Of a stretch of DNA of 64,000 nucleotides, positions 14,540 through 24,412 are shown in pieces. Under the pieces are notes generated by a model, which was not told the origin of the DNA, did not search any database, and worked only from the letters and a program-made list of their open reading frames with translations. The stretch comes from Microbacterium sp. CBA3102 (GTDB lineage: Bacteria > Actinomycetota > Actinomycetes > Actinomycetales > Microbacteriaceae): NCBI RefSeq assembly GCF_007954505.1, contig NZ_CP042412.1, forward strand, positions 2,852,001-2,916,000, written 5' to 3'. Within the stretch, counting starts at the first letter, position 1. Each line of letters opens with the position of its first letter. Made by a program: the position numbers and the translations under genes.

Positions 14540-16219
14540 GTGGCTGAGTACATCTACTCGATGGTGCGTGCGCGCAAGGCGGTGGGCGAGAAGCTCATCC
14601 TCGACGACGTGACCATGGCGTTCCTGCCCGGAGCAAAGATCGGCATGGTGGGTCCGAACGGCGCCGGAAAGTCCACGATCCTCAAGATCATGGCCGGTCT
14701 CGACACCCCCTCGAACGGTGAGGCGAAGCTCTCCCCGGGTTATTCGGTGGGCATTCTGATGCAGGAGCCGGAACTCGACGAGTCGAAGACGGTGATCGAG
14801 AACATCCAGGACGGGATCGCCATCAAGGCGAAGCTCGACCGGTTCAACGAGATCTCCGCGCTGATGGCCGAGCCCGACGCCGACTTCGATGCCCTCCTCG
14901 CCGAGATGGGCACCTTGCAGGAAGAGATCGATGCCGCCGACGGGTGGGACCTCGACTCCCAGCTCGATCAGGCTATGGATGCGCTGCGCACTCCTCCCGC
15001 CGACGCCGCGATCGCCCCGCTCTCCGGTGGTGAGAAGCGCCGTGTCGCGCTGGCGAAGCTGCTCCTGCAGAAGCCCGACCTCCTGCTCCTCGACGAGCCC
15101 ACGAACCACCTCGATGCCGAGAGCGTGCTCTGGCTCGAGCAGCACCTGCAGGCGTACAAGGGCGCGGTGATCGCGATCACCCACGACCGGTACTTCCTGG
15201 ACCACGTCGCCGAGTGGATCGCCGAGGTCGACCGCGGTCGTCTCATCGGCTACGAGGGAAACTACTCGACTTACCTGGAGAAGAAGGGCGAGCGCCTCGA
15301 GATCCAGGGCAAGAAGGACGCGAAGCTCGCCAAGCGCCTCAAGGAGGAGCTGGAGTGGGTGCGGTCCAGCGCCAAGGGCCGTCAGACCAAGTCGAAGGCT
15401 CGCCTGGCTCGCTACGAGGAGATGGCCTCGGAGGCGGAGCGCACCAGAAAGCTCGACTTCGAGGAGATCCAGATCCCGGCGGGTCCGCGTCTCGGCACGG
15501 TCGTCATCGAGGCGAAGAACCTCAAGAAGGGATTCGACGGGCGTTCACTCATCGACGGGCTGAGCTTCAGCCTTCCGCCGAACGGCATCGTCGGCGTGAT
15601 CGGACCGAACGGTGTGGGAAAGACCACGCTCTTCAAGACGATCGTGGGACTCGAGCCGCTCGACGGTGGTGACCTGAAGATCGGTGAGACGGTCAAGATC
15701 AGCTACGTCGACCAGTCTCGCGCCAACATCGATCCGAACAAGACGCTGTGGGAGGTCGTTTCCGACGGCCTGGACTTCATCACCGTCGGCAAGACGGAGA
15801 TCCCTTCGCGTGCCTACGTCTCGAAGTTCGGCTTCAAGGGGCCCGATCAGCAGAAGAAGGCCGGCGTTCTCTCCGGCGGTGAGCGCAACCGTCTGAACCT
15901 CGCTCTGACGCTCAAGGAGGGTGGCAACCTGCTGCTGCTCGACGAGCCGACCAACGACCTCGACGTCGAGACGCTGAGCTCGCTCGAGAACGCTCTGCTC
16001 GAGTTCCCCGGATGCGCCGTGGTGATCACTCACGACCGGTGGTTCCTCGACCGCATCGCGACGCACATCCTGGCGTACGAGGGCACCGACGAGAAGCCCG
16101 ACCAGTGGTACTGGTTCGAGGGCAACTTCGAGGCCTACGAGGAGAACAAGATCGAGCGCCTCGGACCGGACGCCGCGAAGCCGCACCGGTCGACGCACCG
16201 CAAGCTGACGCGCGACTGA
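14540..16219 (+). CDS. ettA: Energy-dependent translational throttle EttA (ABC-F protein)
   Basis: This 559-residue soluble ABC-F ATPase binds the ribosomal E site and gates entry to elongation according to ATP level. Two nucleotide-binding domains are complete. The first has Walker A GPNGAGKST (38-46), signature LSGGEKRRVAL and Walker B LLLLDEPTNHLD. The second has GPNGVGKTT, LSGGERNRLNL and LLLLDEPTNDLD. The linker is charged (about 245-310), and the arm insertion expected in EttA is present after the first Walker A. The GTG start follows an AAGGAG site. A TAGGCT box at about 14490 is a likely promoter. The thioesterase gene follows after 7 bp. Confidence 0.96.
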   Translation: MAEYIYSMVRARKAVGEKLILDDVTMAFLPGAKIGMVGPNGAGKSTILKIMAGLDTPSNGEAKLSPGYSVGILMQEPELDESKTVIENIQDGIAIKAKLDRFNEISALMAEPDADFDALLAEMGTLQEEIDAADGWDLDSQLDQAMDALRTPPADAAIAPLSGGEKRRVALAKLLLQKPDLLLLDEPTNHLDAESVLWLEQHLQAYKGAVIAITHDRYFLDHVAEWIAEVDRGRLIGYEGNYSTYLEKKGERLEIQGKKDAKLAKRLKEELEWVRSSAKGRQTKSKARLARYEEMASEAERTRKLDFEEIQIPAGPRLGTVVIEAKNLKKGFDGRSLIDGLSFSLPPNGIVGVIGPNGVGKTTLFKTIVGLEPLDGGDLKIGETVKISYVDQSRANIDPNKTLWEVVSDGLDFITVGKTEIPSRAYVSKFGFKGPDQQKKAGVLSGGERNRLNLALTLKEGGNLLLLDEPTNDLDVETLSSLENALLEFPGCAVVITHDRWFLDRIATHILAYEGTDEKPDQWYWFEGNFEAYEENKIERLGPDAAKPHRSTHRKLTRD

Positions 16220-16226
16220 GACCGCG

Positions 16227-16712
16227 ATGTCTACGTCGCCGGGGACCCGCCTGCACATTCCGATCCACCTTCGCTGGGGGGATCTGGACGCCTTCAACCA
16301 CGTGAACAACACCTCGATGCTGAAGCTGCTCGAGGAGGCTCGCGTGCGGGCATTCTGGCGGGCGGGTCCCGGCGAAGAGGCGCCGTCCACCGCGGTGCTC
16401 GATTCCGGCATTGAAGAGGGCATCCTGACCCTCATCGCCCGCCAGGAGATCGAGTATCTCGCACCGGTGCCGTATCAGCGCCGACCTCTCGAAGTCCAGA
16501 TGTGGTTCGGCAAGCTCGGCGGCTCCAGCGTCGAAGTCTGCTACGAAGTGCACAACGACCCCACCGCCGCGCCCCGACAGATCTACGCGCGGTCGACCGC
16601 GATCATCGTGCTCGTCGATGCGCAGACCGGGCGCCCGACCCGGCTCACCCCGGAGATGCGTGACGCCTGGGAGCCCTACGTGGGTGCACCTATCGAGTAC
16701 TCCCACCGCTGA
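16227..16712 (+). CDS. Acyl-CoA thioesterase, hotdog fold (4HBT family)
   Basis: This 161-residue single-hotdog thioesterase probably hydrolyses acyl-CoA. The family motif LRWGDLDAFNHVNNTSMLKLLEEAR (shown here in part: GDLDAFNHVNN) lies near residues 18-40, with the catalytic Asp in that stretch. A later conserved region is RQEIEYLAPVPYQRRPLEV. It starts 7 bp after ettA, so the two are likely cotranscribed, and it converges with tesB. The substrate cannot be told from sequence. Confidence 0.88.
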   Translation: MSTSPGTRLHIPIHLRWGDLDAFNHVNNTSMLKLLEEARVRAFWRAGPGEEAPSTAVLDSGIEEGILTLIARQEIEYLAPVPYQRRPLEVQMWFGKLGGSSVEVCYEVHNDPTAAPRQIYARSTAIIVLVDAQTGRPTRLTPEMRDAWEPYVGAPIEYSHR

Positions 16713-16743
16713 GGCTGCGGAACGGCGCGAGACCGGCGCGGCG

Positions 16744-17634
16744 TCAGGAGGCGTCTTCAGGGACGCGAATCATGATCTCCTGCGCGACGCTCGCCGCAAG
16801 AGAACCATCGCGTGTGTAGATCCGTCCGGTGGCGAGCCCGCGGCCACCGCGGGCGTTCGGGGACTCCTGGACATACAGCAGCCACTCATCCACACGGGCG
16901 GGACGGTGCCACCACATCGCGTGGTCCAGGCTCGCGACCTTCAACCCGGGCAACGCCCAGTACACGCCGTGTGCGCGGAGGATCGACTCCTGGATCGTCA
17001 TGTCGCTGAGGTAGGCGAGCGCGGCACGGTGCAGGCGCTGATCGTCGGGGAGTGGTGCACGCAGACGCATCCACACCTCCTGGCGCGCGACACGCTGGTC
17101 ATCACTCGGCAGATACAGGGGAGAGTCGACGTGCCGGATGTCGGCAGCGCGTTCGCTCAACATGCGCGTGGTGCCCTCGGGAAGGCCGTGAACGCGCTCC
17201 TCGTCCGGCGTGAGCTCCTCCGGGGAAGGGATGCCCTCCGGCATCGGCTGGGCGTGCTCCACACCGGGATCACCGTCTTGGAACGACGCGATCATCGAGA
17301 AGATCGGCACACCGTTCTGATAGGCCTGCGCCCTCCGGGTCGAGAAGGAACGGCCGTCGTGGATCCGATCGACGGCGATCGTGATTCCCTGACTCGCGTC
17401 GCCGGGGCGCAGGAAATAGCCGTGCATCGAGTGCACAGCCCGGTCTTCGGGAAGTGTGCGTTCGGCGGCGAGGAGCGCTTGCGCGAGGACTTGACCGCCG
17501 TAGATGCGTCCGCTCGGCATGGGATGCGACGAACCCGTGAAGATGTCCTCCGTGGTCCGTGCCTGCGTCGCATCGAGATCGAGGATCTCACGCAGCCGCT
17601 CGACGGTCCGGACGGCATGGTCCTCCGCGCTCAT
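16744..17634 (-). CDS. tesB: Acyl-CoA thioesterase II (TesB)
   Basis: This 296-residue double-hotdog thioesterase hydrolyses medium- and long-chain acyl-CoA. The N-terminal hotdog has GRIYGGQVLAQALLAAERT and SMHGYFLRPGD. The C-terminal hotdog has YLSDMTIQES (Asp of the catalytic set), SLDHAMWWHRP and QESPNARGGRGL (Gln/Ser). Length matches the family. GGAAGG lies before the ATG, and a TAAACT box (17680-17675) overlaps the -10 of the divergent gene. It ends opposite the 4HBT thioesterase, so two thioesterases meet tail to tail. Confidence 0.95.
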   Translation of the reverse strand: MSAEDHAVRTVERLREILDLDATQARTTEDIFTGSSHPMPSGRIYGGQVLAQALLAAERTLPEDRAVHSMHGYFLRPGDASQGITIAVDRIHDGRSFSTRRAQAYQNGVPIFSMIASFQDGDPGVEHAQPMPEGIPSPEELTPDEERVHGLPEGTTRMLSERAADIRHVDSPLYLPSDDQRVARQEVWMRLRAPLPDDQRLHRAALAYLSDMTIQESILRAHGVYWALPGLKVASLDHAMWWHRPARVDEWLLYVQESPNARGGRGLATGRIYTRDGSLAASVAQEIMIRVPEDAS

Positions 17635-17672
17635 ATGTTCCTTCCCCGCGACCGCACACGCCGCTCCGTTGG

Positions 17673-17680
17673 TAGTTTAG
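17673..17680. promoter_or_regulatory. Overlapping divergent -10 boxes of tesB and the neighbouring gene
   Basis: The eight bases TAGTTTAG read as TAGTTT on the plus strand (17673-17678, 7 bases before the GTG at 17686). On the minus strand they read as TAAACT (17680-17675, upstream of tesB). If both are used, the two polymerases compete for the same DNA. This is inferred from the TANNNT consensus only. Confidence 0.45.
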
Positions 17681-17685
17681 AACGC

Positions 17686-18351
17686 GTGCCGCATCACCTC
17701 CTCCTCGCCGACCCGGACACCGCGAAGGATGTCCTCACTTTCGTCGGTCGAGCGACCCGGATCACGGACGACGGGGTGCGGCTGCAGGCAGCGAACGGCG
17801 TCCTCGCTCTGACCACCGCGGCGCTGGCGCCGCACGGTCTCTTCGACCAGACTCCGACGATCCTCGCCATGCGTATCGTGCATGCTGACCCTGAACTCCG
17901 CTGCGATGTCGTCGTGGATCAGCTCACCACGACGGACGAGCAGGCCCAGCTCGCGTTCCCGGACACGGGACTATCGCCCGCGTGGGCCGGCGTCGCACCG
18001 CCCCGCTCCGGATGGGAGCAGGCCTCCGCGCTCCCGGCCTCGACGATTGCGCAGCGCGCGCAGTGGGGGATCTCCGCGGTGGCTCGGGGCGCGGGTGCAG
18101 GATCGGGCGAGGAAGCCGTCCGGGCGCTTCGCGCAGCGATCTGGGGGGAACCGGATGAGGAGCTGGGCGGACTGCCGCGTGGCATCGCCTTCGCCGCCGA
18201 CGCCATGGGTTTCATCTCCGGGGACGAACAGGTGCCCGTCACCCGGTCCGGTCGGTGGACCCGGCTGTCCTTCCGCCGCGGTCATGTCCTGGTGCGAGGG
18301 CCGATCGCCTCCGGACTCACGGGCGTCCGCGACACGGGCTCCGCAGGCTGA
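17686..18351 (+). CDS. Conserved-looking hypothetical protein
   Basis: This 221-residue soluble protein is of unknown family. The GTG start (MPHHLLLADPDTAKDVLTFV) is placed 7 bases after the TAGTTT box, a leaderless arrangement. It is rich in Ala/Gly/Asp, with no membrane helix. Stretches such as VRALRAAIWGEPDEELGGLPRG and GIAFAADAMGFISGDEQVPV might be useful for searching. Hydrophobic beta-like segments suggest a compact alpha/beta fold. It converges with the FAD-dehydrogenase operon. Confidence 0.75.
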   Translation: MPHHLLLADPDTAKDVLTFVGRATRITDDGVRLQAANGVLALTTAALAPHGLFDQTPTILAMRIVHADPELRCDVVVDQLTTTDEQAQLAFPDTGLSPAWAGVAPPRSGWEQASALPASTIAQRAQWGISAVARGAGAGSGEEAVRALRAAIWGEPDEELGGLPRGIAFAADAMGFISGDEQVPVTRSGRWTRLSFRRGHVLVRGPIASGLTGVRDTGSAG

Positions 18352-18386
18352 GACGTCGACGGCGACACGCGCGGCAGACCCGAGGA

Positions 18387-20051
18387 TCAGCTCCCGGCTG
18401 CGGCCGCACGTCCGGCTGCACGACCGCTGAAGAGACAGCCGCCCAGGAACGTGCCTTCGAGTGCACGATAGCCATGGACCCCGCCTCCGCCGAAGCCACT
18501 CGCCTCGCCTGCGGCGAACAACCCGGGGATCGGTGCGCCCTGAGCGTTCAATGCGCGACCGTCGAGATCGGTGTTGATGCCGCCGAGCGACTTCCGCGTG
18601 AGGACGTGCAGCTTCACCGCGATGAGCGGGCCGGCGCTGCGCTCTTGCAGTCGATGAGGTGCGGCGGTGCGGATGAGCTTGTCGCCGCGATAGTTCCGCA
18701 TGGACCGCAGCATCGCGATCTGCGCGTCCTTGGTGAAGTCGTTCTCCACCTCACGATCCCGGGCGACCACCTCCGTGCGCACGGCGTCGATGTCGAGCAG
18801 CTCTCCGCCGGGATGGCGCTGCATCTGCTCCAGGAGTGATTCGAGATCGTTCTCGACGATGAAGTCCTCGCCCTCGTCGAGGAACGACTGCACGGGACCT
18901 GACGGACCCTTCGCGAGCCGTGAACGGAGCAGCAGCCCGACATCCTTGCCTGTCAGGTCGGGGTTCTGCTCGCTCCCGGACAGCGCGAACTCCTTCTCGA
19001 CGATCTGCCGCGACGTGACGAACCAGGAGTGGTCGTGCCCTGTCGAGCGCAGATGCTCGAGGGTGCCCAAGGTGTCGAAACCCGGGTACAGCGGAACCGG
19101 CAGACGTCGTCCGGTGGCATCCAACCAGAGCGACGAGGGCCCCGGGAGGATGCGGATGCCGTGAGAGGGCCACACCGGGTCCCAGTTCGTGATGCCTTCG
19201 ACGTAGTGCCACATCCGGTCACCGTTGATCAGCCGCGCGCCCGCCGCTTCGCTCACGCCGTGCATCGATCCATCGACGTAGGCCGGCACGCCGGAGAGCA
19301 TGTGCGCGGGCGGCGCGCCGAGCCTCGACGGCCACGCGGCGCGGACGAGGTCGTGGTTGCCACCGATGCCGCCCGAGGAGACGATCGTGGCACCCGCTGA
19401 GATCTCGAACTCCCTGATGACCTCGCGGGTGGTCGGCTCACCCCGCTCCGCACCGCTCGATGCGAGGATGCTGCCGCGCGCACCCGTCACCGTGCCGTCC
19501 GTCACGATCAGTTCCGACACGCGGTGTCGAGGAAGCACGGTCAGGCGCCCCTCACGTTCGCCCTGCTCCACGGCAGCGGCGAACGGTGCCACGATTCCGG
19601 GTCCGGTTCCCCACGTGATGTGGAACCGTGGCACGGAGTTGCCCGGGCCGATCGCGCCGTATCCGCCCCGTTCCGCCCACCCCACGACCGGGAAGAAGCC
19701 GACGCCGCGTTCACGCAGCCAGGAGCGCTTCTCACCGGCCGCGAACTGCAGGTATGCCTCGGCCCAGCGCCGTGGCCATTCATCCTCCGGGCGGTCGAAG
19801 GCCGCATTGCCGAACCAGTCCTGCGTCGCGAGCTCGAGCGAGTCCTTGATACCGAGACGCCTCTGCTCGGGGGAGTCGATGAAGAACAGGCCGCCGAAAG
19901 ACCACCAGGCCTGACCGCCCAGATTGGTGCGCGGCTCCTGATCGATCAGGATGACACGCCGCCCCGCATCCAGCGCCTCTGCGGCGGCGACGAGGCCGGA
20001 CAACCCCCATCCGATCACCAGGACATCCGTGGACAGGGGCGTTGTCGTCAT
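18387..20051 (-). CDS. FAD-dependent dehydrogenase of the fumarate reductase/3-ketosteroid dehydrogenase type
   Basis: This 554-residue flavoprotein has the N-terminal Rossmann motif [21 protein letters not shown] (written here as GWGLSG, about residues 14-19) and an Asp/Glu ending the second strand (LIDQEP). The C-terminal FAD loop is [18 protein letters not shown]. The family moves hydrogens between an organic substrate and a carrier; the substrate is unknown. Its ATG overlaps the globin stop by 4 bp (20048-20051), making it the last gene of the mscS-globin-dehydrogenase operon. No Tat or Sec signal is seen, so it should be cytoplasmic. Confidence 0.85.
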   Translation of the reverse strand: MTTTPLSTDVLVIGWGLSGLVAAAEALDAGRRVILIDQEPRTNLGGQAWWSFGGLFFIDSPEQRRLGIKDSLELATQDWFGNAAFDRPEDEWPRRWAEAYLQFAAGEKRSWLRERGVGFFPVVGWAERGGYGAIGPGNSVPRFHITWGTGPGIVAPFAAAVEQGEREGRLTVLPRHRVSELIVTDGTVTGARGSILASSGAERGEPTTREVIREFEISAGATIVSSGGIGGNHDLVRAAWPSRLGAPPAHMLSGVPAYVDGSMHGVSEAAGARLINGDRMWHYVEGITNWDPVWPSHGIRILPGPSSLWLDATGRRLPVPLYPGFDTLGTLEHLRSTGHDHSWFVTSRQIVEKEFALSGSEQNPDLTGKDVGLLLRSRLAKGPSGPVQSFLDEGEDFIVENDLESLLEQMQRHPGGELLDIDAVRTEVVARDREVENDFTKDAQIAMLRSMRNYRGDKLIRTAAPHRLQERSAGPLIAVKLHVLTRKSLGGINTDLDGRALNAQGAPIPGLFAAGEASGFGGGGVHGYRALEGTFLGGCLFSGRAAGRAAAAGS

Positions 20052-20497
20052 GAGTTCTCCGTTGATTCCTGACGTGAGCGGGTCTCGAGCGTGGGACGGT
20101 CGCCAGCTGCGGCGCCGATGCCCGACGGCTCGAATGTGTTCACCATGGCATAGGCGGCGCGCTCCAGGTAGTCCCACAGCGTCGATTCGTGCAGGGGGGA
20201 CAACTGCGCCTCGTCGACGGCGGTCCTCATATGACGAAGCCAACGATCCCGGGCGTCCGGGTCGATGTGGAACGGCATGTGGCGCATCCGGAGCCGGGGA
20301 TGCCCGCGGGTCTCCCCATAGGTCGTCGGTCCGCCCCAGTACTGCTCGAGGAAGAGGCGGAGCCGATCCTCTGCGGGCCCCAGATCCTCCTCGGGGTACA
20401 TCGGCTTCAGCACGGGATCGAGTGCGACCTCGCGGTAGAACACGGAGACGATCCTGCGGAAGGTCTCGTGACCGCCGACCTCGTCGTAGAACGTCAC
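20048..20497 (-). CDS. Truncated haemoglobin (group II, GlbO-like)
   Basis: This 149-residue 2-on-2 globin begins at a GTG that overlaps the mscS stop by 4 bp (GTGA). It has [19 protein letters not shown] at the B helix and [15 protein letters not shown] at the CD/E region. [20 protein letters not shown] contains the likely proximal His, and RDRWLRHM has the Trp at G8 typical of group II. It binds haem and oxygen and may supply or sense O2 or NO near the flavoenzyme encoded just downstream. The C-terminal 25 residues are a polar extension. Length is normal for GlbO (about 130) plus this tail. Confidence 0.9.
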   Translation of the reverse strand: MTFYDEVGGHETFRRIVSVFYREVALDPVLKPMYPEEDLGPAEDRLRLFLEQYWGGPTTYGETRGHPRLRMRHMPFHIDPDARDRWLRHMRTAVDEAQLSPLHESTLWDYLERAAYAMVNTFEPSGIGAAAGDRPTLETRSRQESTENS

Positions 20498-21567
20498 TTC
20501 GGGGTACTCCCGTCGTCGGTGGGCTTCTTGCGCCGCCAGATCCCGCGATCGGGGATGACGGGAACGCCGGTGACGGCGTTCGGGCGCGTCTTGGGCGGAT
20601 TCGCGCCTCGCACCCGGCGTGCGCCGTCGAGGCCGGTGGGGACGACGTCGGCCATCCGCGGGACGCTGATCTCCTTCTCGAGGAGGGCCGCGCGCAGGCG
20701 GCGGCGCAGTTCTTGCGCCACATCGTCCTTCGCATTGGCTCGGGCCTTGATCACGATGCGGACGACGAGCGCGTCGCCGTCGATGGATTCGAGGCCCCAG
20801 AGCTCCGGCTTCTCGATGATGCGGGTGCGCCACTTCGGGTCTTTCGCGAGCCCCTGTGCCGTCTCCAACATGGTGTGTTCGACCAGGTCGAGGTCGGAGT
20901 CTGCAGGAACACCGATGTCGATGATCGATCGCGCCCAGCCCTGAGACATGTTCCCGATGCGGGTGACCTCTCCGTTTCGCACGTACCAGAGGGTGCCGTT
21001 GACGTCGCGCACTTGGGTGATGCGCACGCTGACGTACTCCACGACCCCGCTCGCCAGGCCGAGGTCGACCACGTCACCGATGCCGATCTGGTCTTCGGCC
21101 ACGATGAACATGCCGTTGAGCACGTCTTTCACGATGTTCTGGGCGCCGAAGCCCAATCCGGCACCGACGGCGGCCGTGAGGAGCGTCAGGGAGCCGAGGA
21201 GCGACGAGTTCAGTGCATTGACGATGAGCACGATCGCGATGACGACCAGCATCACGTTGACGATGTTCTGCAGGATCGTGCCGAGTGTCCTGGTGCGCTG
21301 CACCAGCCGCATGTCTGCGAGCGGCGAGCGCTCGAGTGCTTGCGTGTCGTCGACCGAGGCCTTGTTCTTGGCGCTGTCGACGATGCGACGCACGACCCGT
21401 CGGATGATGAGACGGAGCACCAGGCCGATCACGATGCAGCTGCCGATGATGAGTGCGACGGTGAGCGCGTTCTTGCCGACCTGCGTCAGCCAGGCGAGCA
21501 ACGCTTCCACTCCATCGGGGAGGGGCGTCTCCGCGGGTGAGTCGGTGTCGGCGAAGGGGAGGATCAT
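20494..21567 (-). CDS. Mechanosensitive channel of the MscS family
   Basis: This 357-residue inner-membrane channel has a first membrane helix near residues 34-54 ([20 protein letters not shown]), a second near 100-120 and a third pore-lining helix rich in Gly/Ala ([20 protein letters not shown]). The beta domain ([20 protein letters not shown]) and a C-terminal alpha/beta domain follow. The basic tail is 50 residues long. It releases solutes on hypo-osmotic shock. It is the first gene of an overlapping operon with a globin and a flavoprotein. A TAGGAT box (21581-21576) ends 8 bases before the ATG, so it is leaderless. Confidence 0.93.
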   Translation of the reverse strand: MILPFADTDSPAETPLPDGVEALLAWLTQVGKNALTVALIIGSCIVIGLVLRLIIRRVVRRIVDSAKNKASVDDTQALERSPLADMRLVQRTRTLGTILQNIVNVMLVVIAIVLIVNALNSSLLGSLTLLTAAVGAGLGFGAQNIVKDVLNGMFIVAEDQIGIGDVVDLGLASGVVEYVSVRITQVRDVNGTLWYVRNGEVTRIGNMSQGWARSIIDIGVPADSDLDLVEHTMLETAQGLAKDPKWRTRIIEKPELWGLESIDGDALVVRIVIKARANAKDDVAQELRRRLRAALLEKEISVPRMADVVPTGLDGARRVRGANPPKTRPNAVTGVPVIPDRGIWRRKKPTDDGSTPK

Positions 21568-21623
21568 CAGTCACGATCCTAGCGATCGGGTCTCTGCGCG
21601 GGCTGGGTGCGGGCGCCAGACGA

Positions 21624-21698
21624 AAACGGAGACCATCCGTCCCCCTGTCGCCGTGTCGGTGAGGGACACGCCGAGTGCAGGACGGATGGTCTCCGTTT
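21624..21698. terminator. Long nested hairpin between pepN and mscS
   Basis: AAACGGAGACCATCCGTCC at 21624-21642 is perfectly complementary to 21680-21698 (19 bp). A second hairpin (CGTGTC 21652-21657 with GACACG 21665-21670) sits inside the loop. Read on the minus strand it begins 15 bases after the pepN stop and its base is followed by TTTTCGTCT, so it probably terminates pepN transcription. It lies upstream of the mscS promoter. Confidence 0.75.
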
Positions 21699-21713
21699 CA
21701 GATGCGTCGGGGA

Positions 21714-24266
21714 TCAGTCCTCGGCGTCGCGCGCCTGCGCGGCCAGCGCGCGCTCCACATCCGCCAGGTTCTCGAGCACGAGTCGGCGGAGCGCCGGCGC
21801 CGCGTCCTGGTGGGCGGACAGCCAGGCGCGGGTCGCGTCGCGTAGCGCGATATCGGCCAGCGCCGTCGGGAAGAGTCCGACGATCAGGTACTGCGCGATC
21901 TGATAGCTGCGCGACTCCCACACCGGAAGCAGCATGTCGAAGTACGCGGGGACGAACTCGGCGAGCACCGCCGTACCTGCCGGATGCGTGAACCCGAGCG
22001 CCGCAGAGCGGACGATCGTGTTCGGAGCGTCGTCACGCTCGATCAGCGATGCCCACGCCGCCTTCTTGGACGCCGAGTCGGGAAGGGAAGCGCGTGCCTG
22101 CGCGGCGAACTCTCCGCCCTTGGCCGTGTTGTCCGAAGCGAGGGCGGCATCGATCGTCGCGGCATCCGTGGCACCGATCGTGGCGAGGCCGACGAGGAGC
22201 TGCCAGTTCAGGTCGGCGTCGACCTCCAATCCGGGCAGGGTGTCCTCTCCGGATCGCAGTCGTCCGACGATGCCTGCGTGCTCCGGGGTGACCAGGGCGT
22301 TCGCGAACGCGGTGACGAACTGCAGCTGACTGTCGCTGCCGGGCTCCGCTGCCTCTGCGAGGCTCCACAGGCCGTCGGCGACCTTGAGGCGGGCAGCCTC
22401 GCGATCAGCGGGCGCGACGTACAGCGTCGCGGCGGAGCGGAGCTGAGCGAGCGTGGTGCGCACGGTGGTCGACTCGGTCTCGCGGCCGATGTTGCCGAGC
22501 ACGAGGTCGATGTACTCCGATGCACCGGTCTCGGCGTCGCGGGTCTGGTCCCAGGCGGCACCCCACACGAGCGAACGTGCGAGGGGGTCGTGGATGTCCG
22601 CCAGGTGCGCGATCGCCGTCGCGAGCGACTTCTCGTCGAGACGGATCTTCGCGTAAGCGAGGTCGTTGTCGTTCAGGAGGACGAGGTCCGGTCGGGCGAG
22701 GCCGTGCAACTCGGGCACTTCGGTGCGGTCCCCGTCGACATCGACCTCGAGGTGATGCGTGCGGGTGAGCGAGCCGTCGGTCAGCGTGTAGAAGCCGATA
22801 CCGAGGCGGTGAGGACGGATCGTCGGGTAGTCCGCGGGCGCGGTCTGGGTGATGGCGAAGCGCGAGATCGTGCCGTCGTCACCCTCGGCGATGACCGGCT
22901 CGAGCGTGTTGACGCCGGCGGTCTCGAGCCACTTCTTCGACCACGTGCTCAGGTCGCGGCCGCTCGTGGCTTCGAGCTCCGATAGCAGGTCGCTCAGCTC
23001 GGTGTTGCCCCAGGAGTGCTTCTGGAAGTACTGGGATACCCCGGCAAAGAAGGCCTCGATGCCCACCCAGGCGGCGAGCTGCTTGAGGACGGAGCCGCCC
23101 TTGGCGTAGGTGATGCCGTCGAAGTTGACCTGCACGTCTTCCAGGTCGTTGATCTCGGCGACGATCGGGTGCGTCGAAGGAAGCTGGTCCTGGCGGTACG
23201 CCCAGGTCTTCTCCATGGCGTTGAATGTCGTCCATGCCTCGGTCCACTCGGTGGCCTCGGCCGTCGCGATGGTCGAGGCCCATTCGGCGAAGGACTCGTT
23301 GAGCCAGAGGTCGTTCCACCACTTCATGGTGACGAGGTCCCCGAACCACATGTGCGCGAGTTCGTGGAGGATCGTGACGACCCGGCGCTCCTTGACGGCG
23401 TCGGTCACCTTGCTGCGGAACACGTAGGTCTCGGTGAACGTGACCGCTCCCGCGTTCTCCATCGCGCCGGCGTTGAACTCCGGCACGAACAGCTGGTCGT
23501 ACTTGGCGAACGGGTACGGGACGCCGAACTTCGATTCGAAGTAGGCGAAGCCCTCGCGGGTCTTGTCGAAGATGTAGTCGGCGTCGAGATGCTGCCACAG
23601 GCTCTTGCGGCCGTACACGCCCAGCGGGATGACGCGGCCGGACGCACTCGTGAGCTCCGAGAAGGTCGACTCGTACGGCCCGGCGACGAGGGCGGTGATG
23701 TAGGACGAGATCCGGGGGGTCGGCTCGAAGCCCCAGGTCGCGGTGACGTCGTCGTCGTGCACGATGGCTTCCGGCGTGGGGGAGTTGGAGATGACCTTCC
23801 ACGCCGCCGGAGCGGTGACGGTGAACTGGAAGGTCGCCTTGAGGTCGGGCTGCTCGAAGACCGCGAACACACGACGTGAATCGGGGACCTCGAACTGCGA
23901 GTAGAGGTAGACCTCGCCGTCGACGGGATCGACGAAGCGGTGCAGACCCTCCCCGGTGTTCGTGTAGAGGCAATCGGCATCGACCACGAGGACGTTCTCC
24001 GCCTGGAGCCCCGTGAGCGTGATGCGGGAGTCGGCGAAGACCTCGCTCGGGTCGAGCTGCTCGCCGTTGAGGGAGATCTCGCGCACATCCCGGGCGATGA
24101 GATCGATGAAGGTGAAGCTCTCGGGCGTCGCGGTGAAGCGCACGACACTGCGAGAGCCGAAGACCTCGGCGCCCTTTGTCAGATCGAGGGCGACTTCATA
24201 GGACTGCGTGTCGATGACGTCGCGGCGCTCCTGCGCTTCGATACGGGTGAGGTTCTCTCCAGGCAC
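21714..24266 (-). CDS. pepN: Aminopeptidase N (M1 family)
   Basis: This 850-residue zinc metallopeptidase removes N-terminal residues from peptides in the cytoplasm. Substrate motif GAMEN is at 267-271, zinc motif HELAH at 301-305 and the third ligand Glu324 in WLNESFAEW. The ERAP1-like C-terminal domain is present, and the length is as in other actinobacterial PepN. The GTG start has GGGAG 8 bases upstream. It stands alone, with a long hairpin behind it. Confidence 0.97.
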   Translation of the reverse strand: MPGENLTRIEAQERRDVIDTQSYEVALDLTKGAEVFGSRSVVRFTATPESFTFIDLIARDVREISLNGEQLDPSEVFADSRITLTGLQAENVLVVDADCLYTNTGEGLHRFVDPVDGEVYLYSQFEVPDSRRVFAVFEQPDLKATFQFTVTAPAAWKVISNSPTPEAIVHDDDVTATWGFEPTPRISSYITALVAGPYESTFSELTSASGRVIPLGVYGRKSLWQHLDADYIFDKTREGFAYFESKFGVPYPFAKYDQLFVPEFNAGAMENAGAVTFTETYVFRSKVTDAVKERRVVTILHELAHMWFGDLVTMKWWNDLWLNESFAEWASTIATAEATEWTEAWTTFNAMEKTWAYRQDQLPSTHPIVAEINDLEDVQVNFDGITYAKGGSVLKQLAAWVGIEAFFAGVSQYFQKHSWGNTELSDLLSELEATSGRDLSTWSKKWLETAGVNTLEPVIAEGDDGTISRFAITQTAPADYPTIRPHRLGIGFYTLTDGSLTRTHHLEVDVDGDRTEVPELHGLARPDLVLLNDNDLAYAKIRLDEKSLATAIAHLADIHDPLARSLVWGAAWDQTRDAETGASEYIDLVLGNIGRETESTTVRTTLAQLRSAATLYVAPADREAARLKVADGLWSLAEAAEPGSDSQLQFVTAFANALVTPEHAGIVGRLRSGEDTLPGLEVDADLNWQLLVGLATIGATDAATIDAALASDNTAKGGEFAAQARASLPDSASKKAAWASLIERDDAPNTIVRSAALGFTHPAGTAVLAEFVPAYFDMLLPVWESRSYQIAQYLIVGLFPTALADIALRDATRAWLSAHQDAAPALRRLVLENLADVERALAAQARDAED

Positions 24267-24412
24267 AGCTGTACTCCCAGGGGTGAGGGGATGTCACCGG
24301 GGCTTGGCGCAGTTGGCGCCGACGGCAACCATGACAGCCTACGCCAGAGCGGCGAATGTCCACCCGCATCGAGGTGGACGCTCCTACGCGGCGGAGGTGA
24401 AAGGATGGAGTC

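Noticed and set aside
15545-16435. Open frame antisense to the second half of ettA
   Set aside because: The ABC-F motifs on the plus strand are complete, and the antisense product resembles the usual Val/Asp/Arg shadow of ABC genes.
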